Below are positions 1 through 6,612 of a DNA stretch of 6,758 bases, piece by piece; position 1 is the stretch's first letter; each line of letters begins with the position of its first letter. Source of the DNA: Planctomycetaceae bacterium (GTDB taxonomy: Bacteria; Planctomycetota; Planctomycetia; Pirellulales; Thermoguttaceae); NCBI GenBank assembly GCA_031282385.1, contig JAITDV010000395.1, positions 1-6,758 of the forward strand. The letters are read 5' to 3'. Below the pieces are notes generated by a model that saw only the letters and a program-made list of their open reading frames with translations, was not told where the DNA came from and did not search any database. Both the position numbers and the translations under genes were made by a program.

Positions 1-10
1 ATTTTCATTT

Positions 11-39
11 TTGACTAACATAATTATTGTTACAATAAT
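11..39 (+). promoter_or_regulatory. Candidate sigma70-type promoter with overlapping 17-bp palindromic operator
   Basis: A -35-like TTGACT (11-16) is followed, after exactly 17 bases, by a -10-like AATAAT (34-39); each matches the consensus at five of six positions. Transcription would start near 46 and give a leader of about 270 nt before the giant gene at 317. The spacer and the -10 box are covered by ATTATTGTTACAATAAT (23-39), a perfect inverted repeat with 8-base arms around one central base. A palindrome in this place is the usual arrangement for a repressor blocking RNA polymerase. The boxes and palindrome are seen directly; promoter activity and regulation are inferred. A caution is that A+T-rich DNA yields such matches by chance, and a 13-base part of the palindrome also occurs inside the coding region at 3622-3634. 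Confidence 0.4.
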
Positions 40-100
40 GCATCAAAAAAATAGTAATTTGATAAACATTTCACACTCAAATTTATAGTGTTAAACGCCA

Positions 101-135
101 TTTTGCAAAAGTTCAGTTAAAATTTTTGCAAAAAA
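101..135. repeat. Pair of TTTTGCAAAA palindromes, 23 bp centre to centre
   Basis: TTTTGCAAAA at 101-110 is a perfect 10-bp palindrome. The same core recurs at 122-135 as the longer perfect palindrome ATTTTTGCAAAAAT. The centres are 23 bp apart, roughly two helical turns, so two dimers could sit on the same face of the DNA. The second site overlaps the -35 box of the candidate promoter at 126-154. I infer a tandem operator for an unknown dimeric regulator. Chance is possible because the arms are plain T and A runs. Confidence 0.4.
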
Positions 136-154
136 TACGCTGAATAATTATAAC
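126..154 (+). promoter_or_regulatory. Second candidate promoter, TTGCAA-N17-TATAAC
   Basis: TTGCAA (126-131; four of six consensus positions) is followed after 17 bases by TATAAC (149-154; five of six). Transcription would begin near 161, leaving about 155 nt before the start codon at 317. The -35 box lies inside the palindrome at 122-135, so binding there should interfere with polymerase. This could be an alternative promoter for the giant gene, downstream of the one at 11-39. It is a consensus match only. Confidence 0.3.
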
Positions 155-316
155 TGTGTTTTCTATACTGTTTGTACTATAAATTGCGCGACTCAAGAGC
201 GTAAAAGCCGGCTTGTCTATTTGAGAGCTTGTTTTAATGCATTTGTGTAACCGAATTCTAAAGTGTATTTGGTATATGATTGTAAAATTTGAAAAATAAT
301 TGTAACAATAAAAAAT
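155..316 (+). other. Untranslated leader region of the giant surface-protein gene
   Basis: No credible reading frame, tRNA or known riboswitch is visible here. The visible structure is a 10-bp palindrome AAGCCGGCTT at 205-214, flanked by CTCAA (192-196) and TTGAG (221-225), which together could form a small two-part hairpin. There is also the palindrome at 299-309. The last 30 bases before the ATG are almost only A and T and contain no Shine-Dalgarno sequence. Such an unstructured A/U-rich approach is typical of start sites in lineages that use few Shine-Dalgarno sequences. Confidence 0.4.
299..309. promoter_or_regulatory. ATTGTAACAAT palindrome next to the start codon
   Basis: ATTGTAACAAT is an inverted repeat with 5-base arms around one base, ending seven bases before the ATG at 317. 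It is the exact reverse complement of the 11-base core ATTGTTACAAT at 26-36, inside the palindrome over the upstream promoter. The two copies therefore bracket the whole leader, about 273 bp apart. A bound regulator could use both for looping, or this copy could block the translation start or elongation. The sequence match is direct; the function is inferred. Confidence 0.3.
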
Positions 317-3300
317 ATGTTTATACGTTTTAATGTTTTTTTGACAGTAATTTTTCTGGCAACTTTTTTGATAATAAAGTTGTTTGTGTCAGATTGGGTA
401 TTTGCACAAACGGATAATGATTCAAAAGCAGAAGTATCTGATTCTAATGTTTTGCGTTATCGGCGTTGGCTTGCTCCGTTTGATAAAATTAACGATTGGC
501 CATTTAATGGTGAACGTTATGTTCCAATGCGCCGCGATCTTTTTGAAGGATTGATCAACTCTCATACAGTAACACCCAAAGAATCCGCCAAGTCGCAAAA
601 AAACAAATTCTCCCGAATCGTAATGAACGCACAACTCAAAGGAAACCAACTAGCAAACGGAAAAGGATACTTTGAAATCATACAAGATAAATTGAACTCT
701 CCCCAAACTCCAAACACAAATACCAACCCGCAAAATATTCACCCCGACAGAATTATTAATCTTGAACCTTGGTCTCAATGGATCAATATCACCCAACCTC
801 AAACCAATCCCAATACACCAAATAATATACAACAAAACACACAATTAATTTGTACAAGCGACGGTAAAACATTGTTGATTTTGCCCGATCAAAATAATTT
901 ACGTAACGAAAATACCAATAAACCCGAAAACGGAAACGAAAAATTAAATCATTATTTGACTCAATTTATTTATTTCGATTGGTCGTTACGCGGCAAAGTT
1001 GATCCTCAAGGGCGGTTGCAATTTGATGTTACATTTCCGCGATCCCTCGGGACGGAGTTTAATATTGAATTGCCTGCGGACAAGATACTTACTTGTTCAT
1101 CAGGCGTTGTAATTGAAGGCGAAGCGAATGGTCAAAACCGCGAATCACGTAACTGGAAAATTTTGACAGGCACAGTAAATAACGTAACAATAACAGTCTC
1201 TAACAAAAATAACCCGCAATCAAAACAATCAAATACCGCTTACAGTCAATCCATATTGTACAACATTTCTACATCGGGTCTTGAAGTTACGGCTACGTTT
1301 TCGTTTGATCGAAATGATCCGGCGGTTGATAGTTTTGAGATAGAATTGGATTCTCCACTTGTTTCTGTAGCTGTACATTCCGGCGAAGCGGCAATACTTT
1401 CATCTTTTATTGAACAAATTGAACGTGAAAATCATACATTGTTGCGGATTGATTTATCCGGTGTTGCGGCTGCCCGCAGGCATGAAGTAACATTGGTTGC
1501 GCTTGCGCCGATTGTAACCGGCAACAGTAGAGCAGATGTGATTATTGAAGATAATATTTGGAAACTTCCGCGAGTTCGAGCAGTTTCAAAAAATCTTTTT
1601 TGGAAGGAAACACGCTGCTCTCTTATTGTTCAACGTCCGCTTCAAACTCGCAATTTATCTTTTATAAACAGCATGCAAGTTCGTTCTACAACAGATATGA
1701 CGCGATCTCCGCATGACACATTTGAGTTGAAATATTTTAATCAAGACGCGCAAGTCGGCGTAAATATTTATCAAGAAGAATCGCGAATCAGTATTGAGAG
1801 TTTTATTCAGATTTATTTGAACGATGATTCGATCGGCGGCAATATGACTGCCGCAATCAGAGTAACAGAAGGAAGACGTTTTACATTCACTTTTCCAATT
1901 TCGCCCAATTGGGCAATTCATTCCGTTCGGAGTATTGCAGGTGAAGAAATTCTATCGTGGGACATTGTTCAAGCAAAAGATTTGAAAATAGAACTAGATC
2001 GTAATTTGCGCAACGATAATATTGAGTCGTTTCTTGCTATTCAATTGAAAAAGCCGCTTGGAGTCGGCGATCTTGTGCGAATTCAGATGGTTGGGCGGTT
2101 TCTTACGGATCCGCATCGTGAGTTTAAGTTGTCTGAATTTTCGCCGATATTATTATTGTTACCAAAAAACGAATCGCATTTTATTGCGATTCAAACCGAG
2201 TCGTCTTCGCAATTACAATATCGTCTAAAAAATTCTGTTTTATTTGAAATTCGAGATCTGAACGACGCTAAATTACAGCAATTATTTTTCGATCAACCCG
2301 AAGGAATATTATTGCCTTTGGATGTGCGGACACATGATATTGCGTTTAAGACCGGCAGGACAAGACCGGATTACGCCGCTGATATTACAGGTAAAATAAA
2401 TATTGGCATGTACAATTCAACCGCATCGTTCAATTTTAATATCAAACCGCGAGACATGGCAATTGAACGGATTTATGTTTACTTTATTGAAACAAAAAAC
2501 ACAACTGAGAAATCTATAGAAAACTCACACCCCATTACGCAACATAATTCGCAATTATGGCATTGGGATATTTCATCTGAATCAACTCTGCAAGAGAATT
2601 ATCGTACCAAAATTCCGCATATTACTCCGCGAATTATCAAAGGGCGTGAGCTTGACGAATTTACGGCGGCAATAGCAAATCGGAAATTTCAAGACAATTT
2701 TAAGAAAGGAGAATTATGGGAAATCAGATTTTCGCCGCCGCAGAATAATCCGTTTGAAATTTCTGCAACCCGACCGCTTACTGCAACCGATGAAATCATT
2801 ATTCCGTTTGCGGTATTACCAGCAGCTTTATCACAACATGGTGAAATTTATATTGAATCCGACGGGCAATTTCCATACGCTATCGTTTGCAACAACCTGA
2901 AATCAATTCCAACAGATATTTCAAACCGGTATTTAAGCCGATACACGCGTGCGGCATTCGGATTTGATCCAATTGATGAAATGAAACAAAGAAATGAACC
3001 GACGTTAAAGTTGCAACGTATTGACATAACTAATACGCCGCCTGAAGCGTGGATTTGGTTGATGAAATTGGAGAGTCAATATGGGATTGACGGAGTTGTC
3101 AAGAATTGTGCAAATTTTCATATCGAAAGCCGTGGCAAAGAATCATTGCAGATAACATTACCATCGGGAATAACTGTTGACGACATCGGAGTTGTATGGC
3201 TGGACAATAAACAGACAACATGGCGTTCTTCTTCGCCGCAGACTTTAACCGTGTTTATTCCTCCGTCTGAACGTTATGTTACCGTATCGGTTGAATATTC

Positions 3301-4501
3301 GTACAAAAACTCTAATCAACAAACCGTAACAGAAATCACACCCAAATATCCCGAAACTGATATTCCGGTTTTGAGTAAAAATTGTATCGCGTGGTTTCAT
3401 CCGGATTATAAAATCATCAATTCATCCGGCATATTTAACGCATCAAGATTTTTCAAATCCGATATTTCAAACGCTTCCGCGTATTTATTCAGACAAAATA
3501 AAAATCAACACAAAGCAATGCCGGCGTTACAAAGTTTTAATGAATTGATATTGCAAACAACAGAGAAAAATTCTGAATTGACATGGAAGATTTTGGCGGA
3601 AGATGAAAAACGATTTGCAGAATTATTGTTACAAAATATCAGGGCAACGTTGGGCAATGAATCTTATAATACGCCGACAGTTCGGTTTTATGTTGACATG
3701 TTGGGACTGGCAAGATGCGGAATAATGCCGAATTCGGTTATCGCAACAGGAAAAAATTTATCGGAAATTTCAGTTTGCAACGGTCTGACAATATTTATTT
3801 CAATCACAACCACAGTAGATGGTCAAGACGAATACTCATTTTATTTCACGTCATTTTTGACCGCCGGAATATTTCAACATTTCAACGGAAAACAGATCGG
3901 AGACCGCGTGTGGTTTGTGGATAATGATAACCTTGCGAAATTTATTCTTGCAGATGTAGAAGAGACAGCAGGCAAAATTTATGAATCAATGCCAAGCACA
4001 ACAGTTGGCAAACCTCAAATGCTCAATGTTGCAGATTGGATTCGTACTGTGCAAAAAACAGAAGATATACTCTGGTCAGATACAAATCATTCTTTCCGTC
4101 AAGGTAATATTTCACCTGATTGGAAAGCTTATGAAATTAAGGATGACGGCGGAAAAACGTATTTTATTGTACGCAGTAATTTAGTTAAAACTTATTATTT
4201 GGCGGCGTTTTTAGTTGTAGTTGTATTGACATGCCGGCGTCCGTTGGCAAGTCCGATATTATTGATTTTGATAATGATTACAAGTCAAACATTGCAATTT
4301 TTCTTATCGCCTGTTTATACCGCAATAACAGCAGGAATTTTTGCAGGTGCTGGGATTTCACTTGTATTTGCGTTGATTCGTTCCTATTTATTCGTTCAAC
4401 AAAATAAAAACGCAACACCAGATAAACCATCTCAAACAGAACCAAACCAGCAAGAAGAAAACATAACCGAATATTTAAACCGTTCACACAGTAGTTTTTG
4501 A
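317..4501 (+). CDS. Giant exported protein with three C-terminal membrane segments, function unknown
   Basis: I do not recognise a named family. Residues 1-30 form a signal peptide: basic start, hydrophobic core, and a likely cut after VFA at residue 30. Residues about 40-90 are rich in W, Y, R and P. Residues about 124-210 form a low-complexity Asn/Pro/Gln/Thr-rich linker. Residues about 215-1280 are mostly alternating hydrophobic/polar segments, as expected of repeated beta-sandwich domains, with clear blocks near 321-400, 490-600 and 930-1000. Three hydrophobic segments follow (about 1292-1306, 1311-1330, 1333-1354), then a polar tail of about 35 residues. Arginines between segments one and two, and lysine/arginine after segment three, put the tail in the cytoplasm and nearly all the rest outside. 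The ATG at 317 begins the signal peptide directly, so this start is well supported despite no Shine-Dalgarno sequence. Similar very large secreted or membrane proteins of unknown role are common in Planctomycetota (from memory, not searched). A cell-envelope structural or adhesive role is plausible but unproven. Confidence 0.88.
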   Translation: MFIRFNVFLTVIFLATFLIIKLFVSDWVFAQTDNDSKAEVSDSNVLRYRRWLAPFDKINDWPFNGERYVPMRRDLFEGLINSHTVTPKESAKSQKNKFSRIVMNAQLKGNQLANGKGYFEIIQDKLNSPQTPNTNTNPQNIHPDRIINLEPWSQWINITQPQTNPNTPNNIQQNTQLICTSDGKTLLILPDQNNLRNENTNKPENGNEKLNHYLTQFIYFDWSLRGKVDPQGRLQFDVTFPRSLGTEFNIELPADKILTCSSGVVIEGEANGQNRESRNWKILTGTVNNVTITVSNKNNPQSKQSNTAYSQSILYNISTSGLEVTATFSFDRNDPAVDSFEIELDSPLVSVAVHSGEAAILSSFIEQIERENHTLLRIDLSGVAAARRHEVTLVALAPIVTGNSRADVIIEDNIWKLPRVRAVSKNLFWKETRCSLIVQRPLQTRNLSFINSMQVRSTTDMTRSPHDTFELKYFNQDAQVGVNIYQEESRISIESFIQIYLNDDSIGGNMTAAIRVTEGRRFTFTFPISPNWAIHSVRSIAGEEILSWDIVQAKDLKIELDRNLRNDNIESFLAIQLKKPLGVGDLVRIQMVGRFLTDPHREFKLSEFSPILLLLPKNESHFIAIQTESSSQLQYRLKNSVLFEIRDLNDAKLQQLFFDQPEGILLPLDVRTHDIAFKTGRTRPDYAADITGKINIGMYNSTASFNFNIKPRDMAIERIYVYFIETKNTTEKSIENSHPITQHNSQLWHWDISSESTLQENYRTKIPHITPRIIKGRELDEFTAAIANRKFQDNFKKGELWEIRFSPPQNNPFEISATRPLTATDEIIIPFAVLPAALSQHGEIYIESDGQFPYAIVCNNLKSIPTDISNRYLSRYTRAAFGFDPIDEMKQRNEPTLKLQRIDITNTPPEAWIWLMKLESQYGIDGVVKNCANFHIESRGKESLQITLPSGITVDDIGVVWLDNKQTTWRSSSPQTLTVFIPPSERYVTVSVEYSYKNSNQQTVTEITPKYPETDIPVLSKNCIAWFHPDYKIINSSGIFNASRFFKSDISNASAYLFRQNKNQHKAMPALQSFNELILQTTEKNSELTWKILAEDEKRFAELLLQNIRATLGNESYNTPTVRFYVDMLGLARCGIMPNSVIATGKNLSEISVCNGLTIFISITTTVDGQDEYSFYFTSFLTAGIFQHFNGKQIGDRVWFVDNDNLAKFILADVEETAGKIYESMPSTTVGKPQMLNVADWIRTVQKTEDILWSDTNHSFRQGNISPDWKAYEIKDDGGKTYFIVRSNLVKTYYLAAFLVVVVLTCRRPLASPILLILIMITSQTLQFFLSPVYTAITAGIFAGAGISLVFALIRSYLFVQQNKNATPDKPSQTEPNQQEENITEYLNRSHSSF

Positions 4502-4541
4502 TAACATACGCAGGCTTACATGTCAGAAAACTTGCTTCAAC

Positions 4542-4584
4542 TCAACGTTTTTTTGTACGAGCAGTATATAATCTGTCAACGTTT
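4542..4584. repeat. Short direct repeat at the convergent gene junction
   Basis: TCAACGTTT occurs at 4542-4550 and again at 4576-4584, where it covers the stop codon and final codons of the ATPase gene. The bases after each copy are also similar (T-rich, then TGTA). The gap between the two convergent stop codons (4502-4575) contains a seven-T run at 4548-4554 but no stable stem before it, so I see no clear bidirectional terminator. The repeat may be a remnant of a small tandem duplication of the ATPase 3' end. It may also be chance. Confidence 0.25.
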
Positions 4585-5823
4585 GTTTCTGTAGATATAA
4601 TCCGTGTACCAATACGGTCCGACAGAATTTAAATCAACTCCCTGAAATGCCAACTCGTCAAGAGCACGATAAACTTGTACATTGCCTTCGTTGTTGAAAT
4701 CGAAAATCCACACTTCTGTCGGGTCCATGAAATCAACTAGAGCTTGTTGATGTGTTGTTACGAAAAATTGAGTACCGCCCATATCAGTAACATGATGCCG
4801 TATCTGCGCAACAAAAGCTTGAATCTGCGCATCGTCCATACACGCACTCGGCTCCTCAATTCCAACCAACGGCGTCGGTATCGGGTCTTCAAACAACAAT
4901 AAATGAGAAAATAACCTCAATGCACCTTCACCCATTTGATGAGCATAAAACGGCTTTTCTACGCCTCTTACTTTAAAATAAAGAATCGGACGTCCCATCT
5001 CGTTTTTCTCATAAGTTATCTTCTCAACAAACGGAATCTTCCGCGATATTACGTCCAAAATACCCGGTAACTCAAAATGATGTTTTTCATCCATCCGCTT
5101 AAATTCCGTTTCAAGACGTCCAGCCGGAATAAACTTAAACTTTGTCGGAATCAATTTTGCCGCATTGTCAGGCGTAAAACATGCAAGATGAAATTGTTCT
5201 AAATGACGTTTAAGTTGCGGTATATCCGGTAAATCATCAAAACCGCCAAGCAAACTAAGTACAAGATGCTTTTGATCTGTTCGCTTGACTGTCTCCAAAT
5301 CAGCAAAATTAGCATTGTGCCAAGGTACAATATGACGTGTGTACTTTTCGCCGTTTTGAAAAAACATTATAGGTTGTGAGGCCGTTACGTGATCATTGCT
5401 GCGATAAATAAGTGCTTCCGACTCAACATAAGGTGTTGCGGAACCGACTTTTTTTGTAATATTCAAAGCATAAGTCAATGGACGCGGTTCAGAACACGCC
5501 CTAAAAACAATACCAATAGAAATAGGACCAACTCCGCCATGCGTATAAACCAAATCAAAACCGCCGCGCCTTGAAAACGCCTCATCAATCCCAAAATTCA
5601 AACAGTCCGCAAGAAACGCAAATACATCCAGAACAGTACTCTTACCGGCACCACTCGCACCAACAAACGTCGTCAAAGGCGTCAACTCATAAGTAGCTAA
5701 CTCCTGCTCAAGATCCGTTACAAGCGATTGCTGGAAACTCGATCCAAGTGATATTTGTTTTAAGACCTTGTAGTTCTTAACCCAAAAACCTTCAATTACA
5801 GGTTGAAATATTGAGAAACTCAT
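4576..5823 (-). CDS. Stand-alone AAA_21/ABC-type ATPase (RecF/OLD/SMC-like predicted ATPase)
   Basis: This 415-residue soluble protein has the complete ATP-binding set of ABC-type ATPases. Walker A is GASGAGKST at 55-63. The signature-like segment is QMGEGALRLFSHLLL at 296-310. Walker B is PLVGIEEP at 318-325, with the catalytic glutamate pair at 323-324. The switch histidine lies in FFVTTHQQ, at 358. The beta-strand start (FWVKNYKVLKQISL, 13-26) and the segment RRGGFDLV (85-92) match the pattern I know from predicted ATPases of the COG4637/AAA_21 type. The middle (about 100-290) would hold the helical insertion between the nucleotide-binding halves. I see no TOPRIM, HNH or other nuclease domain. 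Family members often act in DNA repair or phage defence with a partner gene, commonly DUF4276 or a nuclease, but here the 3' side runs straight into a convergent gene and no partner is present. The ATG at 5823 gives the usual N-terminus; no Shine-Dalgarno sequence is seen, only AGAG touching the ATG. The cellular role is unknown. Confidence 0.9.
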   Translation of the reverse strand: MSFSIFQPVIEGFWVKNYKVLKQISLGSSFQQSLVTDLEQELATYELTPLTTFVGASGAGKSTVLDVFAFLADCLNFGIDEAFSRRGGFDLVYTHGGVGPISIGIVFRACSEPRPLTYALNITKKVGSATPYVESEALIYRSNDHVTASQPIMFFQNGEKYTRHIVPWHNANFADLETVKRTDQKHLVLSLLGGFDDLPDIPQLKRHLEQFHLACFTPDNAAKLIPTKFKFIPAGRLETEFKRMDEKHHFELPGILDVISRKIPFVEKITYEKNEMGRPILYFKVRGVEKPFYAHQMGEGALRLFSHLLLFEDPIPTPLVGIEEPSACMDDAQIQAFVAQIRHHVTDMGGTQFFVTTHQQALVDFMDPTEVWIFDFNNEGNVQVYRALDELAFQGVDLNSVGPYWYTDYIYRNKR

Positions 5824-6079
5824 CTCTGTATAACAACACCCGATTAAAATTACCCCAATTTACCCGCCGCATATTTCCGATCTTTAAAATTAAAATTTCC
5901 TTTGTATAATTGTACCATTAGAAACATTCGGAAACACCGGAAACAACAGCCACACATTACCAACAACACCGCAGAAGCAACACAAAATAACTTAACATTC
6001 ACCGTACAATACGCCGCTTACACCTGCCCGCCAACACAAATTTATTTGACGAATTGTACACAACCTAACTTATTTGTCC
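5824..6079. other. Divergent intergenic region between ATPase and response regulator genes
   Basis: This stretch must hold the promoters of both divergent genes. On the + strand, 5911-6040 is strikingly C/A-rich and G-poor (by hand count about 43 C against 15 G). It contains GAAACA-type repeats, with CGGAAACA at 5929-5936 and 5938-5945. A mirror-symmetric A/T block, TTTAAAATTAAAATTT, lies at 5883-5898. A reading frame of 66 codons from a TTG at 5902 crosses it, but that frame starts inside the -10 box and overlaps the regulator start, so I do not call it a gene. No RNA gene is visible. Confidence 0.5.
5883..5910 (+). promoter_or_regulatory. Candidate promoter for the response regulator, TTTAAA-N16-TATAAT
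   Basis: A perfect -10 hexamer TATAAT (5905-5910) is preceded after 16 bases by TTTAAA (5883-5888; four of six -35 positions). Transcription would start near 5917 and leave about 163 nt of C/A-rich leader before the ATG at 6080. A weaker rival is TTGACG (6046-6051) with TTATTT (6070-6075) and an 18-base spacer, which would place the start of transcription almost on the ATG and give a leaderless message. Confidence 0.35.
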
Positions 6080-6526
6080 ATGCCCTCAGAAATAACAAAT
6101 GACTTATTGACCAATTCTGTTTTACCATCTCAGAAAATAAAAGAAATTTTGCCGCCGTCTCCTCAAGCGTTTATTGTGGATGACTCCATACCAACACGGC
6201 GAATATTCCGTAATATCCTAGAAGAATTAGGATTCAAGGTAAACGAAGCTGTCAACGGTAAAGTTGCACTCGAAAAATTGCAAGAGGTATTACCGGAAAC
6301 GATGATTATCTTTTCTGATATAAGTATGCCGGTAATGGATGGATTCGAATTTTGTTTCAGGTTAATGCAAGAACGATGGTACGACGGCACGCCGTTCGTG
6401 TTGGTTTCAACCGAAAGCGACGCAAAAAACGTTATAAAAGGTCTAAAACTCGGTGCCGATGACTTTCTACCAAAACCATTCGACAAAGAAATCGTATCTC
6501 TTGTACTATTGAGAATCTTACAATAA
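6080..6526 (+). CDS. Single-domain CheY-like response regulator (receiver domain only)
   Basis: The product has 148 residues if translation starts at the ATG at 6080. A TTG two codons upstream (6074) is possible but less likely, and neither has a Shine-Dalgarno sequence. After a polar N-terminal extension of about 28 residues comes one complete receiver domain. It has the acidic pair D34-D35 in FIVDDS, the phosphoacceptor D80 in FSDISMPVMDG, the switch serine S110 in LVSTES, and K132 in GADDFLPKPF. All residues needed for Mg2+ binding and phosphorylation are present. The protein ends right after the last receiver helix, with no DNA-binding or enzymatic output domain. It should therefore act by protein-protein contact, as CheY and other stand-alone receivers do. 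No histidine kinase, phosphotransfer or chemotaxis gene is in the window, so its partner is unknown. It is divergent from the ATPase gene, with no sign of shared function. Confidence 0.93.
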   Translation: MPSEITNDLLTNSVLPSQKIKEILPPSPQAFIVDDSIPTRRIFRNILEELGFKVNEAVNGKVALEKLQEVLPETMIIFSDISMPVMDGFEFCFRLMQERWYDGTPFVLVSTESDAKNVIKGLKLGADDFLPKPFDKEIVSLVLLRILQ

Positions 6527-6538
6527 TCGTAACTATTC

Positions 6539-6555
6539 AGCCGTTTTAAGCGGTT
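6539..6555 (+). terminator. Weak hairpin after the response regulator
   Basis: CCGTTTTAAGCGG (6541-6553) can form a five-pair stem, including one G-U pair, with a TTA loop. Outer A-U and G-U pairs could extend it to 6539-6555. It begins 15 bases after the TAA stop at 6524-6526. No T run follows, so it is a poor intrinsic terminator. The much stronger hairpins at 6625-6694 may do the job instead. Confidence 0.2.
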
Positions 6556-6612
6556 ATTGCACTACACTGCATTCCCGCTTGATATATACTAGACCTTTTC
6601 GCTAACCTGTAG

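Noticed and set aside
1..316. tRNA, riboswitch or CRISPR in the upstream non-coding region
   Set aside because: No cloverleaf, no aptamer core that I recognise and no regularly spaced repeat is present. Only short palindromes occur.
3715..4184. Two short + strand open frames inside the giant gene (3715-3924 and 3981-4184)
   Set aside because: They are out-of-frame shadows of a continuous coding region that encodes coherent sequence leading into the C-terminal membrane segments.
5902..6102. Possible 66-codon gene in the divergent intergenic region
   Set aside because: It starts with TTG inside the TATAAT box, has no ribosome binding site, has an unremarkable Thr/Asn/Gln-rich composition, and runs over the start of the real response regulator.
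6163..6486. 107-codon open frame on the - strand within the response regulator
   Set aside because: It lies wholly antisense to a receiver domain with all conserved residues, and its translation shows no domain.
6585..6590. TATACT as a -10 box for a gene beyond the right edge
   Set aside because: No -35 hexamer sits at a normal distance (the nearest, TTGCAC at 6557-6562, is 22 bases away), and the GC-rich hairpins just downstream would hinder a transcript.
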